Positions 16,839-25,310 of a stretch of 64,000 nt of DNA are shown here, in pieces. The position numbers and the translations under genes are program-made. The number at the start of each line of letters is the position of its first letter. The stretch's first letter is position 1. The stretch comes from Bradyrhizobium sp. CCBAU 051011 (GTDB lineage: Bacteria > Pseudomonadota > Alphaproteobacteria > Rhizobiales > Xanthobacteraceae). The notes below the pieces were generated by a model. The model did no database searches. It was not told the origin of the DNA and was given only the letters and a program-made list of their open reading frames with translations. The stretch covers positions 7,668,501 through 7,732,500 of the forward strand of contig NZ_CP022222.1 of assembly GCF_009930815.1 (NCBI RefSeq), given 5' to 3'.

Positions 16839-16875
16839 GCTCGTACCCTGGGCGGTGCACCGCCCAGGGACGAGC
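16839..16875 (+). terminator. Strong hairpin between precursor peptide and exporter genes (attenuator-like)
   Basis: GCTCGT-A-CCCTGGGCGG, loop TGCA, CCGCCCAGGG-ACGAGC forms a 16-bp stem with a single bulged A. No T-run follows, so it is more likely an RNA-processing or partial-attenuation element that leaves the peptide transcript more abundant than the exporter transcript. Confidence 0.65.
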
Positions 16876-17093
16876 GGAGTGAGCCACAATGAGCTCCAAC
16901 TCTGCCGCACTGCCGACGCAGGTCAGTTTCTTTCGGCCCGATGCGGGGGGGCGAACCCGCCTTCCCCGTACGAGGAGCGGTTCTCCAACGCATTGTGCGG
17001 TACCCATCCGTGGCGCAGCGGAGGATATCAGGCGGAGAGCGGCGTAAATTGACGAACGAAACGTAACCAACGAAACGTAACCAAGGTGCGTTC

Positions 17094-18344
17094 ATGGCGA
17101 CACGGCCAGCTCTATTTCGCCAGGAAGCAATTGACTTTCTGCATCAACGCCACAGCTGGGGCGAGGTCGTATCGCTGCAGCCGATATCGAGCATGATCCT
17201 CAGCTGGACTCTTGCGGGCCTTGTTGCATTCATTTTGGTTTTTATCTCCATCGCTCAATACGCGCGCAAGGAAACCGTCACCGGCTATCTAACTCCGACC
17301 CTCGGAACGGCCAAAATTTTGGTGCCGCAACAGGGTTTCATCAATGAACTCCACGTCAAGGAGGGTCAGGAGGTTGCCGAGGGCGACCCGCTCCTGACCA
17401 TAGTCACTTCCCAAATCAGCGCCAACGGCGATGACGTCAATGCCGCCGTTCTCGCAGCGCTGGCGCGGCAACGCGAGGTGATCGAGCGACAGATCGCTGC
17501 GGAAGAGCGCCGGACCGCTTCGGAACACGAGCGCCTCGCTTCTACAGCCAAGGGAATCGAGGGGGAGATTGCCCAACTCGAGGACCAGCGCAACATACAA
17601 AACGAACGGCTGAAGCTTTCCGAAAGTTTTGTATCGACCGGCGCCACGCTAATCGCGAAGGGAGCGTTGCCTGCCGTCGAATTGAAGCGCCGCGAGCAGG
17701 CGGCGCTCGAACAAGCGCAGAACTTGGCGTCGCTCGATCAGCAGATCACTGTACGACGCACCCAATTGACTGATGCTCGGCATACGCTCGAACAACTTCC
17801 GACCGTTGCCGCAGAACGGACTCGCGTACTGCGTGGCGATCTCTCCTGGATCGAACAACGCACCGCCGAGGTGGACGGACGGCGGGCCTACGTTATCAAG
17901 GCGCCGACGAGTGGGCGCGTGTCTACGCTGCAGGCGACCGTCGGCAAGGTCGCTGATCCGAAGCATATGCAGCTCGAAATCATCCCACTTGATTCGACCT
18001 TACAGGCGGAGCTGTTCTTCCCGACGCGCGCGTCCGGATTCGTGCGCCCCGGCCAGCAGGTCAGGATACTTTACGATGCATTTCCCTATCAGAAATTCGG
18101 CACCTACCGCGGCACCGTGGCAAAAGTCTCTCACACGATCCTGACCGGCAATGATGCTACTGGGCCGATCACTCTCAAAGAGCCGGCGTACCGCGTGACT
18201 GTGCTTCCCGAGCGGCCCGACATCGATGCCTATGGGCGCAAGATGTCGCTTCAGCCAGGCATGCTGCTCAAGGCCGACGTGATCCTTGAGCAGCGCTCGC
18301 TGATGCAGTGGCTGCTTGACCCGATGCTGAGCGCAAGGATGTAG
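17094..18344 (+). CDS. HlyD-family adaptor of peptide (bacteriocin) exporter
   Basis: A 416-aa membrane-fusion protein. The N-terminal cytosolic segment contains RPALFRQEAIDFLHQRHSWG, typical of CvaA-like adaptors. It is followed by one membrane helix (about residues 32-53), a barrel half (ILVPQQGFINELHVKEGQEV), a coiled coil (about 115-240) and the second barrel half (VIKAPTSGRVSTLQATVGKV). Two copies of ACGAAACGTAACCA stand just upstream of the start. Four bases separate it from the C39 exporter, with which it must work. It is only distantly similar to the other HlyD of this locus. Confidence 0.94.
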   Translation: MATRPALFRQEAIDFLHQRHSWGEVVSLQPISSMILSWTLAGLVAFILVFISIAQYARKETVTGYLTPTLGTAKILVPQQGFINELHVKEGQEVAEGDPLLTIVTSQISANGDDVNAAVLAALARQREVIERQIAAEERRTASEHERLASTAKGIEGEIAQLEDQRNIQNERLKLSESFVSTGATLIAKGALPAVELKRREQAALEQAQNLASLDQQITVRRTQLTDARHTLEQLPTVAAERTRVLRGDLSWIEQRTAEVDGRRAYVIKAPTSGRVSTLQATVGKVADPKHMQLEIIPLDSTLQAELFFPTRASGFVRPGQQVRILYDAFPYQKFGTYRGTVAKVSHTILTGNDATGPITLKEPAYRVTVLPERPDIDAYGRKMSLQPGMLLKADVILEQRSLMQWLLDPMLSARM

Positions 18345-18348
18345 CTTC

Positions 18349-20862
18349 ATGCAGGGACTGTTGAATTTCAGCGGACGCGGGTTCCTCCCGGTCATCAGGC
18401 AGACAGAGGCAGCCGAATGCGGGCTGGCATGCCTTGCCATGGTAGCGTTCTATCATGGCCGTCGAACTGACATGAATAGCCTGCGGCGGCGGTACGCAGT
18501 CTCGCTGAAGGGTGTCACTCTTCGCGACCTCATGGAGATAGCGGCTCACCTGGGCCTGGCATGCCGGCCGCTGCGAATCGAGGTTGACCATCTGAGCCAA
18601 CTGCGTCTCCCAGCTATCCTGCACTGGGACATGGATCATTTCGTTGTCCTGAAGGCGTGCAAGAAACACGGGATCGTGGTTCACGATCCCGCCGCCGGCG
18701 AGAAATGGTTTCCCATCACCGAGGCATCGAGACATCTCACTGGAGTCGTACTTGAACTCTCACCCAGTGAAGGGTTCTGCTGCACAGACCAGAGAGTGCG
18801 ATTACCGTTCTCAGCATTCTGGAGCGGAATGAGGGGAAACTCTCATGTCTTAGCGCAAATATTGGTTCTCTCGGTGGTCATCGAGATCCTTATCCTCGCC
18901 GCTCCTTTCTACATGCAGCTCACGGTAGATGAGGTCATCGCCAGAGGCGACGTCGATCTTCTGCTCGTACTCGGACTTGGCTTCGCGCTACTCGTCTTGA
19001 TCAAAGTCGCGTCGACCGCGGCCCGCTCGTTCATTGTTCTTCTTCTGCAGAACACGCTCAGCTTTCAGATCGGCGCCCGGCTGTTTCACCATCTGGTGCG
19101 TTTGCCCCTCTCATTTTTCGAAAAGCGGCACATCGGCGACATCCTGTCGCGCTTCGGCTCGATCGAGCCCATCCGCAACATGCTCGCGGAGGGACTGATC
19201 ACGGGCTTGATCGACGGTCTCATGTCGGTGTTGATGCTGGCGTTGATGTTCGCATACAGCGTCCAGCTCGGATTCGTTGTCCTGCTCGCGTTCGCGCTGT
19301 ACGCCGCTTTGCGACTAGCTCTCTTCAGGATATTCCGACAACGGAGCGAAGCGGCCATTCACAGCAAGGCACAGGAAGACTCCAACTTCATCGAAACCGT
19401 GCGGGCGGTGCAGAGCCTGAAGCTGCTCAACCGAGAGAACGAGCGGGAGAGCCAGTGGCTGAACCGCTATGCTGAGTACGTAAATGCCAACGTGCGGCTA
19501 GGCCGGGCGAGGATCAGCTTCAAAGCCATCAACGACACGATATACGGCCTGGAGAACGTAATCACAATCTACCTCGCCGCTCGCCTCGCACTAGACAACC
19601 TTATCACGGTTGGCATGATATTCGCGTTCGTCAGCTACAAGCTGCAGTTCGCCGAACGGACAGCGCTGCTAATCGAGAAGCTGGTTGACCTGCGGATTCT
19701 CGGACTGCACTTGGAGCGCCTCGCCGACATTGCGCTCACCCCCTTAGAGCGGGGACACGACCAGGATCTGTCGTTTGTGCGACCGATCCGCGGCTCGATC
19801 GAGCTGCGCAACGTGTGCTTCCGTTATGCAGAAGCAGAGCCTCTGATTCTTAACAACGTCAATCTGTGCGTTGCTCCGGGACAATTCGTGACGATCATGG
19901 GACCTTCCGGCTGCGGCAAGACAACTCTAGTCAAGATTATGCTTGGGCTGCTCGAGCCAACGAGCGGGGAGGTCCTGATCGACGGCCTTCCATTGGGCCA
20001 GATCGGACCGCGCGCTTATCGCGAACACATTGGCGCGGTCATGCAGGAGGATCAATTGCTGTCAGGATCCATTGCCGACAACATCTGCTTTTTTGAGACG
20101 ACATTCGATCGGCAATGGATGATCGAGTGTGCGCAGATTGCCGGCATCCACGACGATATCATGGCAATGCCGATGAGCTACAACAGCCTCATCGGTGACA
20201 TGGGAAGCTCATTATCCGGCGGGCAGAAACAGCGAGTACTGCTTGCGCGCGCGCTCTATCGCCGACCAAAGATCCTGTTTCTGGACGAGGGCACAGCACA
20301 TCTGGACACCGACAAGGAAAAAGAAATCAATGCCAATCTCCAGCATCTAAATATGACTCGTGTGAGCATAGCACACCGACCCGAAATCTCCCACGGAGCG
20401 GATATGATCATCCGTCTTTCCAGGGCGGCCCAGCCCTTTCAGGTCGGAGTTTCAGGCGGCACACCAGCAGCGCCGCCTGCGCGCGATGCTGGTCACACCG
20501 GGTTTGCCGCCGAAGATGCGAAATCGACCAAGCTCGCCCAGGGCCACGACGAATGCTCCGATGGCGGCCGTAAAGGCGACTATTCGAAGCAGGCCGGTAA
20601 GATCGACTACTCAAAAGACGGCAAGGGCGAGGACTTTAAGCACGATGGTGGCTGGAAGGACGCCAAGAACGGCGACGGCCTGCCGCAGAAGGACTATTGC
20701 GGCCCGAAGCCGCCCGACGACTGCGAAAAGGGCGGCATGTATCGTAACCCCGGTGAAGCGCTGGCCAAGCTCGACTTCTCACATGGTGATTTCGGCTCGC
20801 GCTCTCCGGATCACTCGGGTGATATCCAGGGCTCGGCGCGTCGCAATGCGGGTCGTTCGTAG
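18349..20862 (+). CDS. C39-peptidase ABC exporter with unusual C-terminal tail
   Basis: An 837-aa peptidase-containing transporter. The C39 domain (about residues 10-140) has RQTEAAECGLAC (Gln18, Cys24), DMDHFVVL (His97) and HDPAAGEKW (Asp113), so the catalytic set is complete. Six membrane helices span about 165-430. The ATPase domain (about 480-690) shows Walker A GPSGCGKT, LSGGQKQR and FLDEGTAHLD, and the H-loop is SIAHRPE. It should cut the 16627 precursor after Ala-Gly and export the core. About 148 further residues (about 690-837) are not part of this family. They contain DGGWKDAKN, NPGEALAKLDFSHGDFGS and PDHSGD, matching the protein encoded at 14316-14795, and then diverge to a short end. 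Confidence 0.93.
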   Translation: MQGLLNFSGRGFLPVIRQTEAAECGLACLAMVAFYHGRRTDMNSLRRRYAVSLKGVTLRDLMEIAAHLGLACRPLRIEVDHLSQLRLPAILHWDMDHFVVLKACKKHGIVVHDPAAGEKWFPITEASRHLTGVVLELSPSEGFCCTDQRVRLPFSAFWSGMRGNSHVLAQILVLSVVIEILILAAPFYMQLTVDEVIARGDVDLLLVLGLGFALLVLIKVASTAARSFIVLLLQNTLSFQIGARLFHHLVRLPLSFFEKRHIGDILSRFGSIEPIRNMLAEGLITGLIDGLMSVLMLALMFAYSVQLGFVVLLAFALYAALRLALFRIFRQRSEAAIHSKAQEDSNFIETVRAVQSLKLLNRENERESQWLNRYAEYVNANVRLGRARISFKAINDTIYGLENVITIYLAARLALDNLITVGMIFAFVSYKLQFAERTALLIEKLVDLRILGLHLERLADIALTPLERGHDQDLSFVRPIRGSIELRNVCFRYAEAEPLILNNVNLCVAPGQFVTIMGPSGCGKTTLVKIMLGLLEPTSGEVLIDGLPLGQIGPRAYREHIGAVMQEDQLLSGSIADNICFFETTFDRQWMIECAQIAGIHDDIMAMPMSYNSLIGDMGSSLSGGQKQRVLLARALYRRPKILFLDEGTAHLDTDKEKEINANLQHLNMTRVSIAHRPEISHGADMIIRLSRAAQPFQVGVSGGTPAAPPARDAGHTGFAAEDAKSTKLAQGHDECSDGGRKGDYSKQAGKIDYSKDGKGEDFKHDGGWKDAKNGDGLPQKDYCGPKPPDDCEKGGMYRNPGEALAKLDFSHGDFGSRSPDHSGDIQGSARRNAGRS
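20644..20830 (+). repeat. Right copy of 187-bp inverted repeat
   Basis: Ungapped match in opposite orientation to 14444-14630, encoding the terminal module of the C39 exporter. Beyond 20830 the similarity stops, which is where the exporter frame soon ends. Between the copies lie the sigma factor, the leader peptide, HlyD and most of the exporter. Confidence 0.8.
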
Positions 20863-21556
20863 GAATTTCCTGCGTGCTGCGCATAGCCAAATCTCCGCGA
20901 CGGTGCATCAGATGGTCGCCTTCCGATTAGAAGCAACATGGCAGCCGCTACAGCAGGCTGGCGCGCCGGGTGGCCGGAAGCAGCGGTGGACACCCAACAG
21001 CACACCCTGCGCGGGGGCCGCGCCTTGCCTGATGTGCAGTTCCAGAACTAACCGCCGCAGCGAACATCAAGCTTAACGCATGAGTTTCGTTGCGGGCGAT
21101 CAGAACACGCATAGCGTAGCTCGAGTCGCGCAGGATCCCCCCGCCCTAAGGCGCAGGGGACGGTTCGCCACAGAATCTCCCCACGCGAAAGCTTGCAACT
21201 GCTGCGCGGGATCGAGGAAATCCTGATGGAGGGCGCGTCGGCAGGCTGCGGCACCCTAACCGTGTGTCCTTTGACGGAAACGCAGCTCGGGAGGCCGCGT
21301 AGTCGCTCACGGATGAGAGTAGAGCCCGTCGATTTCTACGCTGGGCTACGCCACTGCCCCCTCGTGAGCAGATGGTGGTTTTTCCTTCGCGGGGCGTTGG
21401 TTCAAATAAAGATGTAACGACCACAAGAGCAGGCGTGATCAAGACGCGAGATCAAACAGGGAAGATTTGACCAAACAAAGCACCAACATTCGCTGCGAGT
21501 AACAATGTGGGAGTAAAAATAGCGAAAATGCTTTTCGCAACAATGGGTTATTGCCT
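20863..21556. other. 694-bp gap without recognisable gene
   Basis: Downstream of the C39 exporter and before tRNA-Leu. Short overlapping frames exist but show no ribosome binding sites or family resemblance. The stretch marks the right border of the secretion locus; a run of about 150 bases before the tRNA is AT-richer than the flanks. Confidence 0.5.
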
Positions 21557-21641
21557 TGGTGCGCTCGGAGGGACTCGAACCCCCACGATGTTACTCACTG
21601 CCACCTCAAGGCAGCGCGTCTACCAATTCCGCCACGAGCGC
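21557..21641 (-). tRNA. tRNA-Leu (anticodon GAG)
   Basis: Read leftward it begins GCGCTCGTGGCGGAATTGG and ends GAGCGC-A-CCA. The acceptor arms pair, the anticodon stem CTGCC/GGCAG encloses TTGAGGT (anticodon GAG), a long variable arm is present and the T-arm has GGTTCGAGTCC. CCA is encoded. The accessory secretion locus lies directly beside it. Confidence 0.95.
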
Positions 21642-21747
21642 TTGGGATACCGGCTGGAGCGAAGCAGCCCGCCGGATCAACGGCGCCGATGTAACAAATC
21701 AGGGATGCAGGGACAAGGCAGTTTTGCGACCGAATAACTACGAATAA

Positions 21748-21990
21748 CTACCTGACATCAGGGGATTTCGGCAGCATTTGCTTGACTTCGACCGCGATAC
21801 GGTTGCGATCCACCAGCACCACGCCGGAGGCCACCGGCAGGTTGTTGGCGAGGATCTTGACCTCGTCCTGCTCGGTGGCGTCCAGTTCGATGATGGCGCC
21901 GCGGGAAAGCCGCATCACCTGGTGGATGGGCATGGTCGTGGTGCCGAGCACCACCATGAGATCGACGCTGACTTTATCGAGGGTGGCCAC
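21748..21990 (-). CDS. fliN: FliN/SpoA-domain flagellar motor switch protein (orphan)
   Basis: An 80-aa protein that is almost entirely a FliN (SpoA/SurfAO) C-terminal domain: VSVDLMVVLGTTTMPIHQVM, LSRGAIIELDATEQDEVKIL, ANNLPVASGVVLVDRNRIAV. The start is GTG; an in-frame stop lies about 11 codons upstream and no ATG fits. Full FliN proteins are about 110-140 aa, so the variable N-terminus is missing. No other flagellar gene is within the window. It may serve as the C-ring FliN of a second flagellar system or be a stand-alone switch component. Confidence 0.8.
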   Translation of the reverse strand: MATLDKVSVDLMVVLGTTTMPIHQVMRLSRGAIIELDATEQDEVKILANNLPVASGVVLVDRNRIAVEVKQMLPKSPDVR

Positions 21991-22054
21991 TTCTGAACCG
22001 CCAAAGGGGGACTAAATGGGTGTGGTTCCCACCTGACCACGTTATGGTTAGCCA

Positions 22055-22783
22055 ATGGTTAATGACCGCCAAAGCCTTGATTTGACGACATTCGCGCTAG
22101 CCCAGGGCGGCGGCGAGGTCGAATGGCGGATTTCCGAAGGCCCGGTGCCCTACCCCGATTCCGTGACCGAAATGGAGGTACGCGCGGCCGATATCGCCGA
22201 CGGCAAGGCGGCCGAACTGGTCTGGCTGCTGGAACATCCCCCGCTCTACACCTCAGGCACCAGCGGCAAGCAAGCCGACCTGCTCGACCCACGATTCCCG
22301 CTGTTCACCACCGGCCGTGGCGGCCAGCTTACCTATCACGGACCCGGCCAGCGGGTGGCTTATGTGATGCTCGACCTCAAGCGGCGGCGGCCCGACGTGC
22401 GCGCCTATGTGGCCGGCCTCGAAGAATGGATCATCCGCACGCTCGACGCCTTCAACGTCCGCGGCGAGCGCCGCGAGGATCGCGTCGGCGTCTGGGTGAG
22501 GCGACCCGACAAGGGCACAGACTACGAGGACAAGATCGCTGCGATCGGCGTGCGGCTGCGGCGCTGGGTCTCGTTCCACGGCATCGCCATCAATGTCGAG
22601 CCGAACCTGTCGCATTTTTCCGCGATCGTGCCCTGCGGCGTCGTCGATCCGCGTTACGGCGTCACCTCGCTGGTCGATCTCGGCCTGCCCGTCACGATGG
22701 AGGATGTCGACGTCGCGCTGCGGCGGGCGTTCGAGGACGTGTTCGGCGCCACCGGCGCACGCCTGCCCGAAGCGACGACGTAA
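22055..22783 (+). CDS. lipB: Octanoyltransferase (lipoate biosynthesis)
   Basis: A 242-aa enzyme that moves octanoyl from acyl carrier protein to lipoyl domains of 2-oxoacid dehydrogenases and the glycine cleavage H protein. Family motifs are [12 protein letters not shown], the Lys in KIAAIGVR (Lys160) and the catalytic Cys in IVPCGV (Cys194). It diverges from the FliN gene with a 64-bp spacer. Length is normal. There is no lipA in the window. Confidence 0.96.
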   Translation: MVNDRQSLDLTTFALAQGGGEVEWRISEGPVPYPDSVTEMEVRAADIADGKAAELVWLLEHPPLYTSGTSGKQADLLDPRFPLFTTGRGGQLTYHGPGQRVAYVMLDLKRRRPDVRAYVAGLEEWIIRTLDAFNVRGERREDRVGVWVRRPDKGTDYEDKIAAIGVRLRRWVSFHGIAINVEPNLSHFSAIVPCGVVDPRYGVTSLVDLGLPVTMEDVDVALRRAFEDVFGATGARLPEATT

Positions 22784-23023
22784 TTTTATCGCGCGCAGCC
22801 CAGCTCAAGCTTGATCCAGATCCGCGCTTTCCTGTTGGCACTCAGCCTCGCTTGTTCTCGGCAGGCGCGGATTGAGCTATATTTGATTCCGGTGCCGCCC
22901 ACGCCTCCCCCCTCCATCGGGAAAGTAAACGTCATGCCGGGCGAATAGACTGTTGGGCCGACTGTTCGAGCGCCAGGCATAAGGAGGGGTTGCGATCATT
23001 GCTCGCAATGGGAGGTTCTCTCG

Positions 23024-23737
23024 ATGAAATTGTCTGCACCAATCTATCATCTGAAGCGGAAGGCGAAGCTTCTTTCCCGCCAGCAAGGCATTCCGCTGCA
23101 CGAAGCCCTTGACCGTATCGCGGTGGCCGAAGGTTTTGGCGCCTGGAGTTTGCTGGCCGCCAAGGCGGCCGCCGTGACGCCCGCCGGCAACCTATTTCCC
23201 CAGCTCAGACATGGAGACCTGCTGCTGGTTGGAGCCCGTCCGGGCCATGGCAAAACCCTGATGAGTCTCCAACTCGCCGTGGAAGCCATGAAATCGGGCC
23301 AACGAGGCGCGTTCTTCTCGCTGGAATACACCGAGAAGGAAGTGCTCGACCGTTTCCGTGCAATCGGCGTGGAGCCGGCGCAATTCGATGGGCTGTTCGA
23401 GTTCGATTGCTCCGACACCATCAGCGCCGATTACATCGTGAAGCGAATGGCCGGCGCGCCGCGCGGGACCCTCGTGGTCGTCGACTATCTGCAGCTCCTC
23501 GATCAGCGCCGTGAAAACGCTGACCTGATGATTCAGGTTCGCACGCTGAAGTCATTTGCGCGCGACCAAGGCTTGATCGTCGTCATTATCTCTCAAATTG
23601 ATAGGTCATACGATCCTTCGATCAGGTCCTGTCCCGATCTCAGGGATGTCCGGTTGCCAAACCCGCTGGATTTAAAGCTGTTCGACAAGACGTGCTTCCT
23701 GAACAACGGCGAAGTTCAGTTCCAGGCAGCTAGCTGA
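23024..23737 (+). CDS. Stand-alone DnaB-type RecA-fold ATPase
   Basis: A 237-aa protein. About 50 N-terminal residues (LSAPIYHLKRKAKLLSRQQG, LHEALDRIAVAEGF) precede a RecA-like core resembling the C-terminal helicase domain of DnaB: Walker A GARPGHGKT (residues 70-78), FFSLEYTEKEVLDRF, Walker B TLVVVDYLQLLDQ and a sensor segment VVIISQIDRS. The primase-interacting N-domain of DnaB is absent. A GGAGG site precedes the start and a strong terminator follows. Function is unknown; a DNA repair or plasmid/phage-derived ATPase is possible. Confidence 0.82.
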   Translation: MKLSAPIYHLKRKAKLLSRQQGIPLHEALDRIAVAEGFGAWSLLAAKAAAVTPAGNLFPQLRHGDLLLVGARPGHGKTLMSLQLAVEAMKSGQRGAFFSLEYTEKEVLDRFRAIGVEPAQFDGLFEFDCSDTISADYIVKRMAGAPRGTLVVVDYLQLLDQRRENADLMIQVRTLKSFARDQGLIVVIISQIDRSYDPSIRSCPDLRDVRLPNPLDLKLFDKTCFLNNGEVQFQAAS

Positions 23738-23749
23738 CGCGGCTGATTC

Positions 23750-23782
23750 AAGTCGCGGGCGATGTTATTCGCCCGCGACTTT
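23750..23782 (+). terminator. Rho-independent terminator of the DnaB-type ATPase gene
   Basis: AAGTCGCGGGCGA, loop TGTTAT, then TCGCCCGCGACTT. The stem is 13 perfect pairs, 13 bp after the stop codon. It could also serve the convergent tautomerase gene. Confidence 0.8.
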
Positions 23783-23827
23783 GCCTGACCGCCGCTCGCA
23801 TGGTGCTCGCGCAGGATCGCGCGGACT

Positions 23828-24256
23828 TCACGCCGCCGCCTTCCGCGGCGCGACCTCCAGCTTGCCGGCGATATAACGGCGCTCCTGGGTCAGCCCACCG
23901 AAGCCGTAGGCATCGCCCTTCACTTCGTCGACATGGGCGTAGCTCTCTTCATGCAGCGGCCCGAGCAGCTCGCCCATGCGCTGGAACAGCGCGGCGAGAT
24001 AGGCAGCCTTCTCGTCCTTGGTGTTGGTGCCCTCGCTGACATGAACGTCGAGCCAGAAGCTGGCGAGACTCTGCTCGGCGAGCGATTGACCGCCGGCGAA
24101 CCAGTCGGCGGCGTCGACCGCCTTCACGATAACGGCAGTGACCTTGGGATCCTTGCGCAGGATTCGCGCGGTGAGGTCGCTGACGGCGGACGCAATCTCC
24201 GCCTTCAGGGACGGTGCCTTGCGAGCGCTGGAATAGGTGACGGTAATGAGCGGCAT
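23828..24256 (-). CDS. Tautomerase-superfamily protein
   Basis: A 142-aa protein beginning MPLITVTYSS, where Pro2 becomes the N-terminal proline of 4-oxalocrotonate-tautomerase-like enzymes. Length suits a fused or enlarged member rather than the 62-aa type. ATG 24256 has AGAGGAGAACG upstream and allows the N-terminal Pro, so longer starts are rejected. It is divergent from a LysR gene, its probable regulator. The substrate is not evident. Confidence 0.85.
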   Translation of the reverse strand: MPLITVTYSSARKAPSLKAEIASAVSDLTARILRKDPKVTAVIVKAVDAADWFAGGQSLAEQSLASFWLDVHVSEGTNTKDEKAAYLAALFQRMGELLGPLHEESYAHVDEVKGDAYGFGGLTQERRYIAGKLEVAPRKAAA

Positions 24257-24373
24257 GGTCGTTCTCCTCTGAGCATTGGCGCGTCCATCGCGCCTCCCCT
24301 CATCTAGACCGCAGACCGTCATTTTGGTATCTTATCTATATTCATAGCTGTGATAACAGATCATGATGATGAT

Positions 24374-25228
24374 ATGAGCACGCTGGATATCGACACGGTG
24401 CAGGCGTTCCTGCTTGTCGCCGAACTGCAAAGCTTCACCCGCGCCGCCGAGGCGCTCGGTACCACGCAGGCCGCGATCAGTATGAAGCTGCAGCGGCTGG
24501 AGAGCGTGGTCGGCAAGCGGCTGGTCGAGCGCTCGCCGCGCGCGGTGACGCTGACCGCCGAGGGCGCCGCCTTCCTGCCGCACGCCCGCGCCCTGATCGA
24601 AGCGCATGACCGCGCGCTGTCGGGCGAGAAGCCCGCGCGCCAGCAATTGTCGCTGGGGATATCCGATCACGCCGCGGGTCCGGAACTGGTGCCGCTGCTC
24701 GAGCGGCTGCATGCGATGTCGTCGCAGCTGGCACTTTCCGTGACCATCGGCTTTTCGCGCCAGATGCTGAATGCCTACGATGCCGGCGAACTCGACGCCG
24801 TGGTGGTGCGGCAGGAAGGTAGCCGCCGCGGCGGCGAGAAGCTGACCGAGGACGAATTCGGCTGGTTCGCCGCCAAGCGGCTTGTCTGGCGCCGCGGCGA
24901 GACGTTGCCTTTGGCGATGCTGGCCCCGCCCTGCGGCGTGCGCGCGATCGCCGTCCGCGCCCTGGACAAGGCCGGCATGGCCTGGAGCGAAAGCTTTGTC
25001 GGCGGCGGCGTTACCGCCGTGGCCGCGGCAGCCCTGGCCGGCCTTGCGGTCGCGCCGTTAGCCCGACGGATCGCGCCGCCGGGGCTGGTCGACATCGGGC
25101 CGGCCCAAGGCCTGCCGCGCCTCGCCTCCTCGAAGGTGATGCTGCATTCGAAGGTCAGCGATCCCGCCAAGCTCGCGGCGTTGCGGACACTGGCGGCGAC
25201 GTTCAGAAGCGTGGTTGTAGCGCGGTAA
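24374..25228 (+). CDS. LysR-family transcriptional regulator
   Basis: A 284-aa regulator with an HTH at residues 1-60 (LDIDTVQAFLLVAELQSFTR, TTQAAISMKLQRLE) and an effector domain starting near QQLSLGISDHAAGPEL. An in-frame ATG eight codons upstream is possible. It diverges from the tautomerase gene across 117 bp, and that spacer contains the small palindrome CTATATTCATAG, a possible site. Confidence 0.9.
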   Translation: MSTLDIDTVQAFLLVAELQSFTRAAEALGTTQAAISMKLQRLESVVGKRLVERSPRAVTLTAEGAAFLPHARALIEAHDRALSGEKPARQQLSLGISDHAAGPELVPLLERLHAMSSQLALSVTIGFSRQMLNAYDAGELDAVVVRQEGSRRGGEKLTEDEFGWFAAKRLVWRRGETLPLAMLAPPCGVRAIAVRALDKAGMAWSESFVGGGVTAVAAAALAGLAVAPLARRIAPPGLVDIGPAQGLPRLASSKVMLHSKVSDPAKLAALRTLAATFRSVVVAR

Positions 25229-25310
25229 TCCACCGTTTCGTTAAAAAAGCCAAAAGCCCTGGAACCAATTGCCTTGCCGAGCGTTTGCGCCAGTTAAACG
25301 GGCAGTCGGG

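Noticed and set aside
8266..20862. Type VI or contact-dependent inhibition system
   Set aside because: No VgrG, Hcp, TssB/C, CdiA or CdiB-type sequences are present; the exporters are type I/C39 only.
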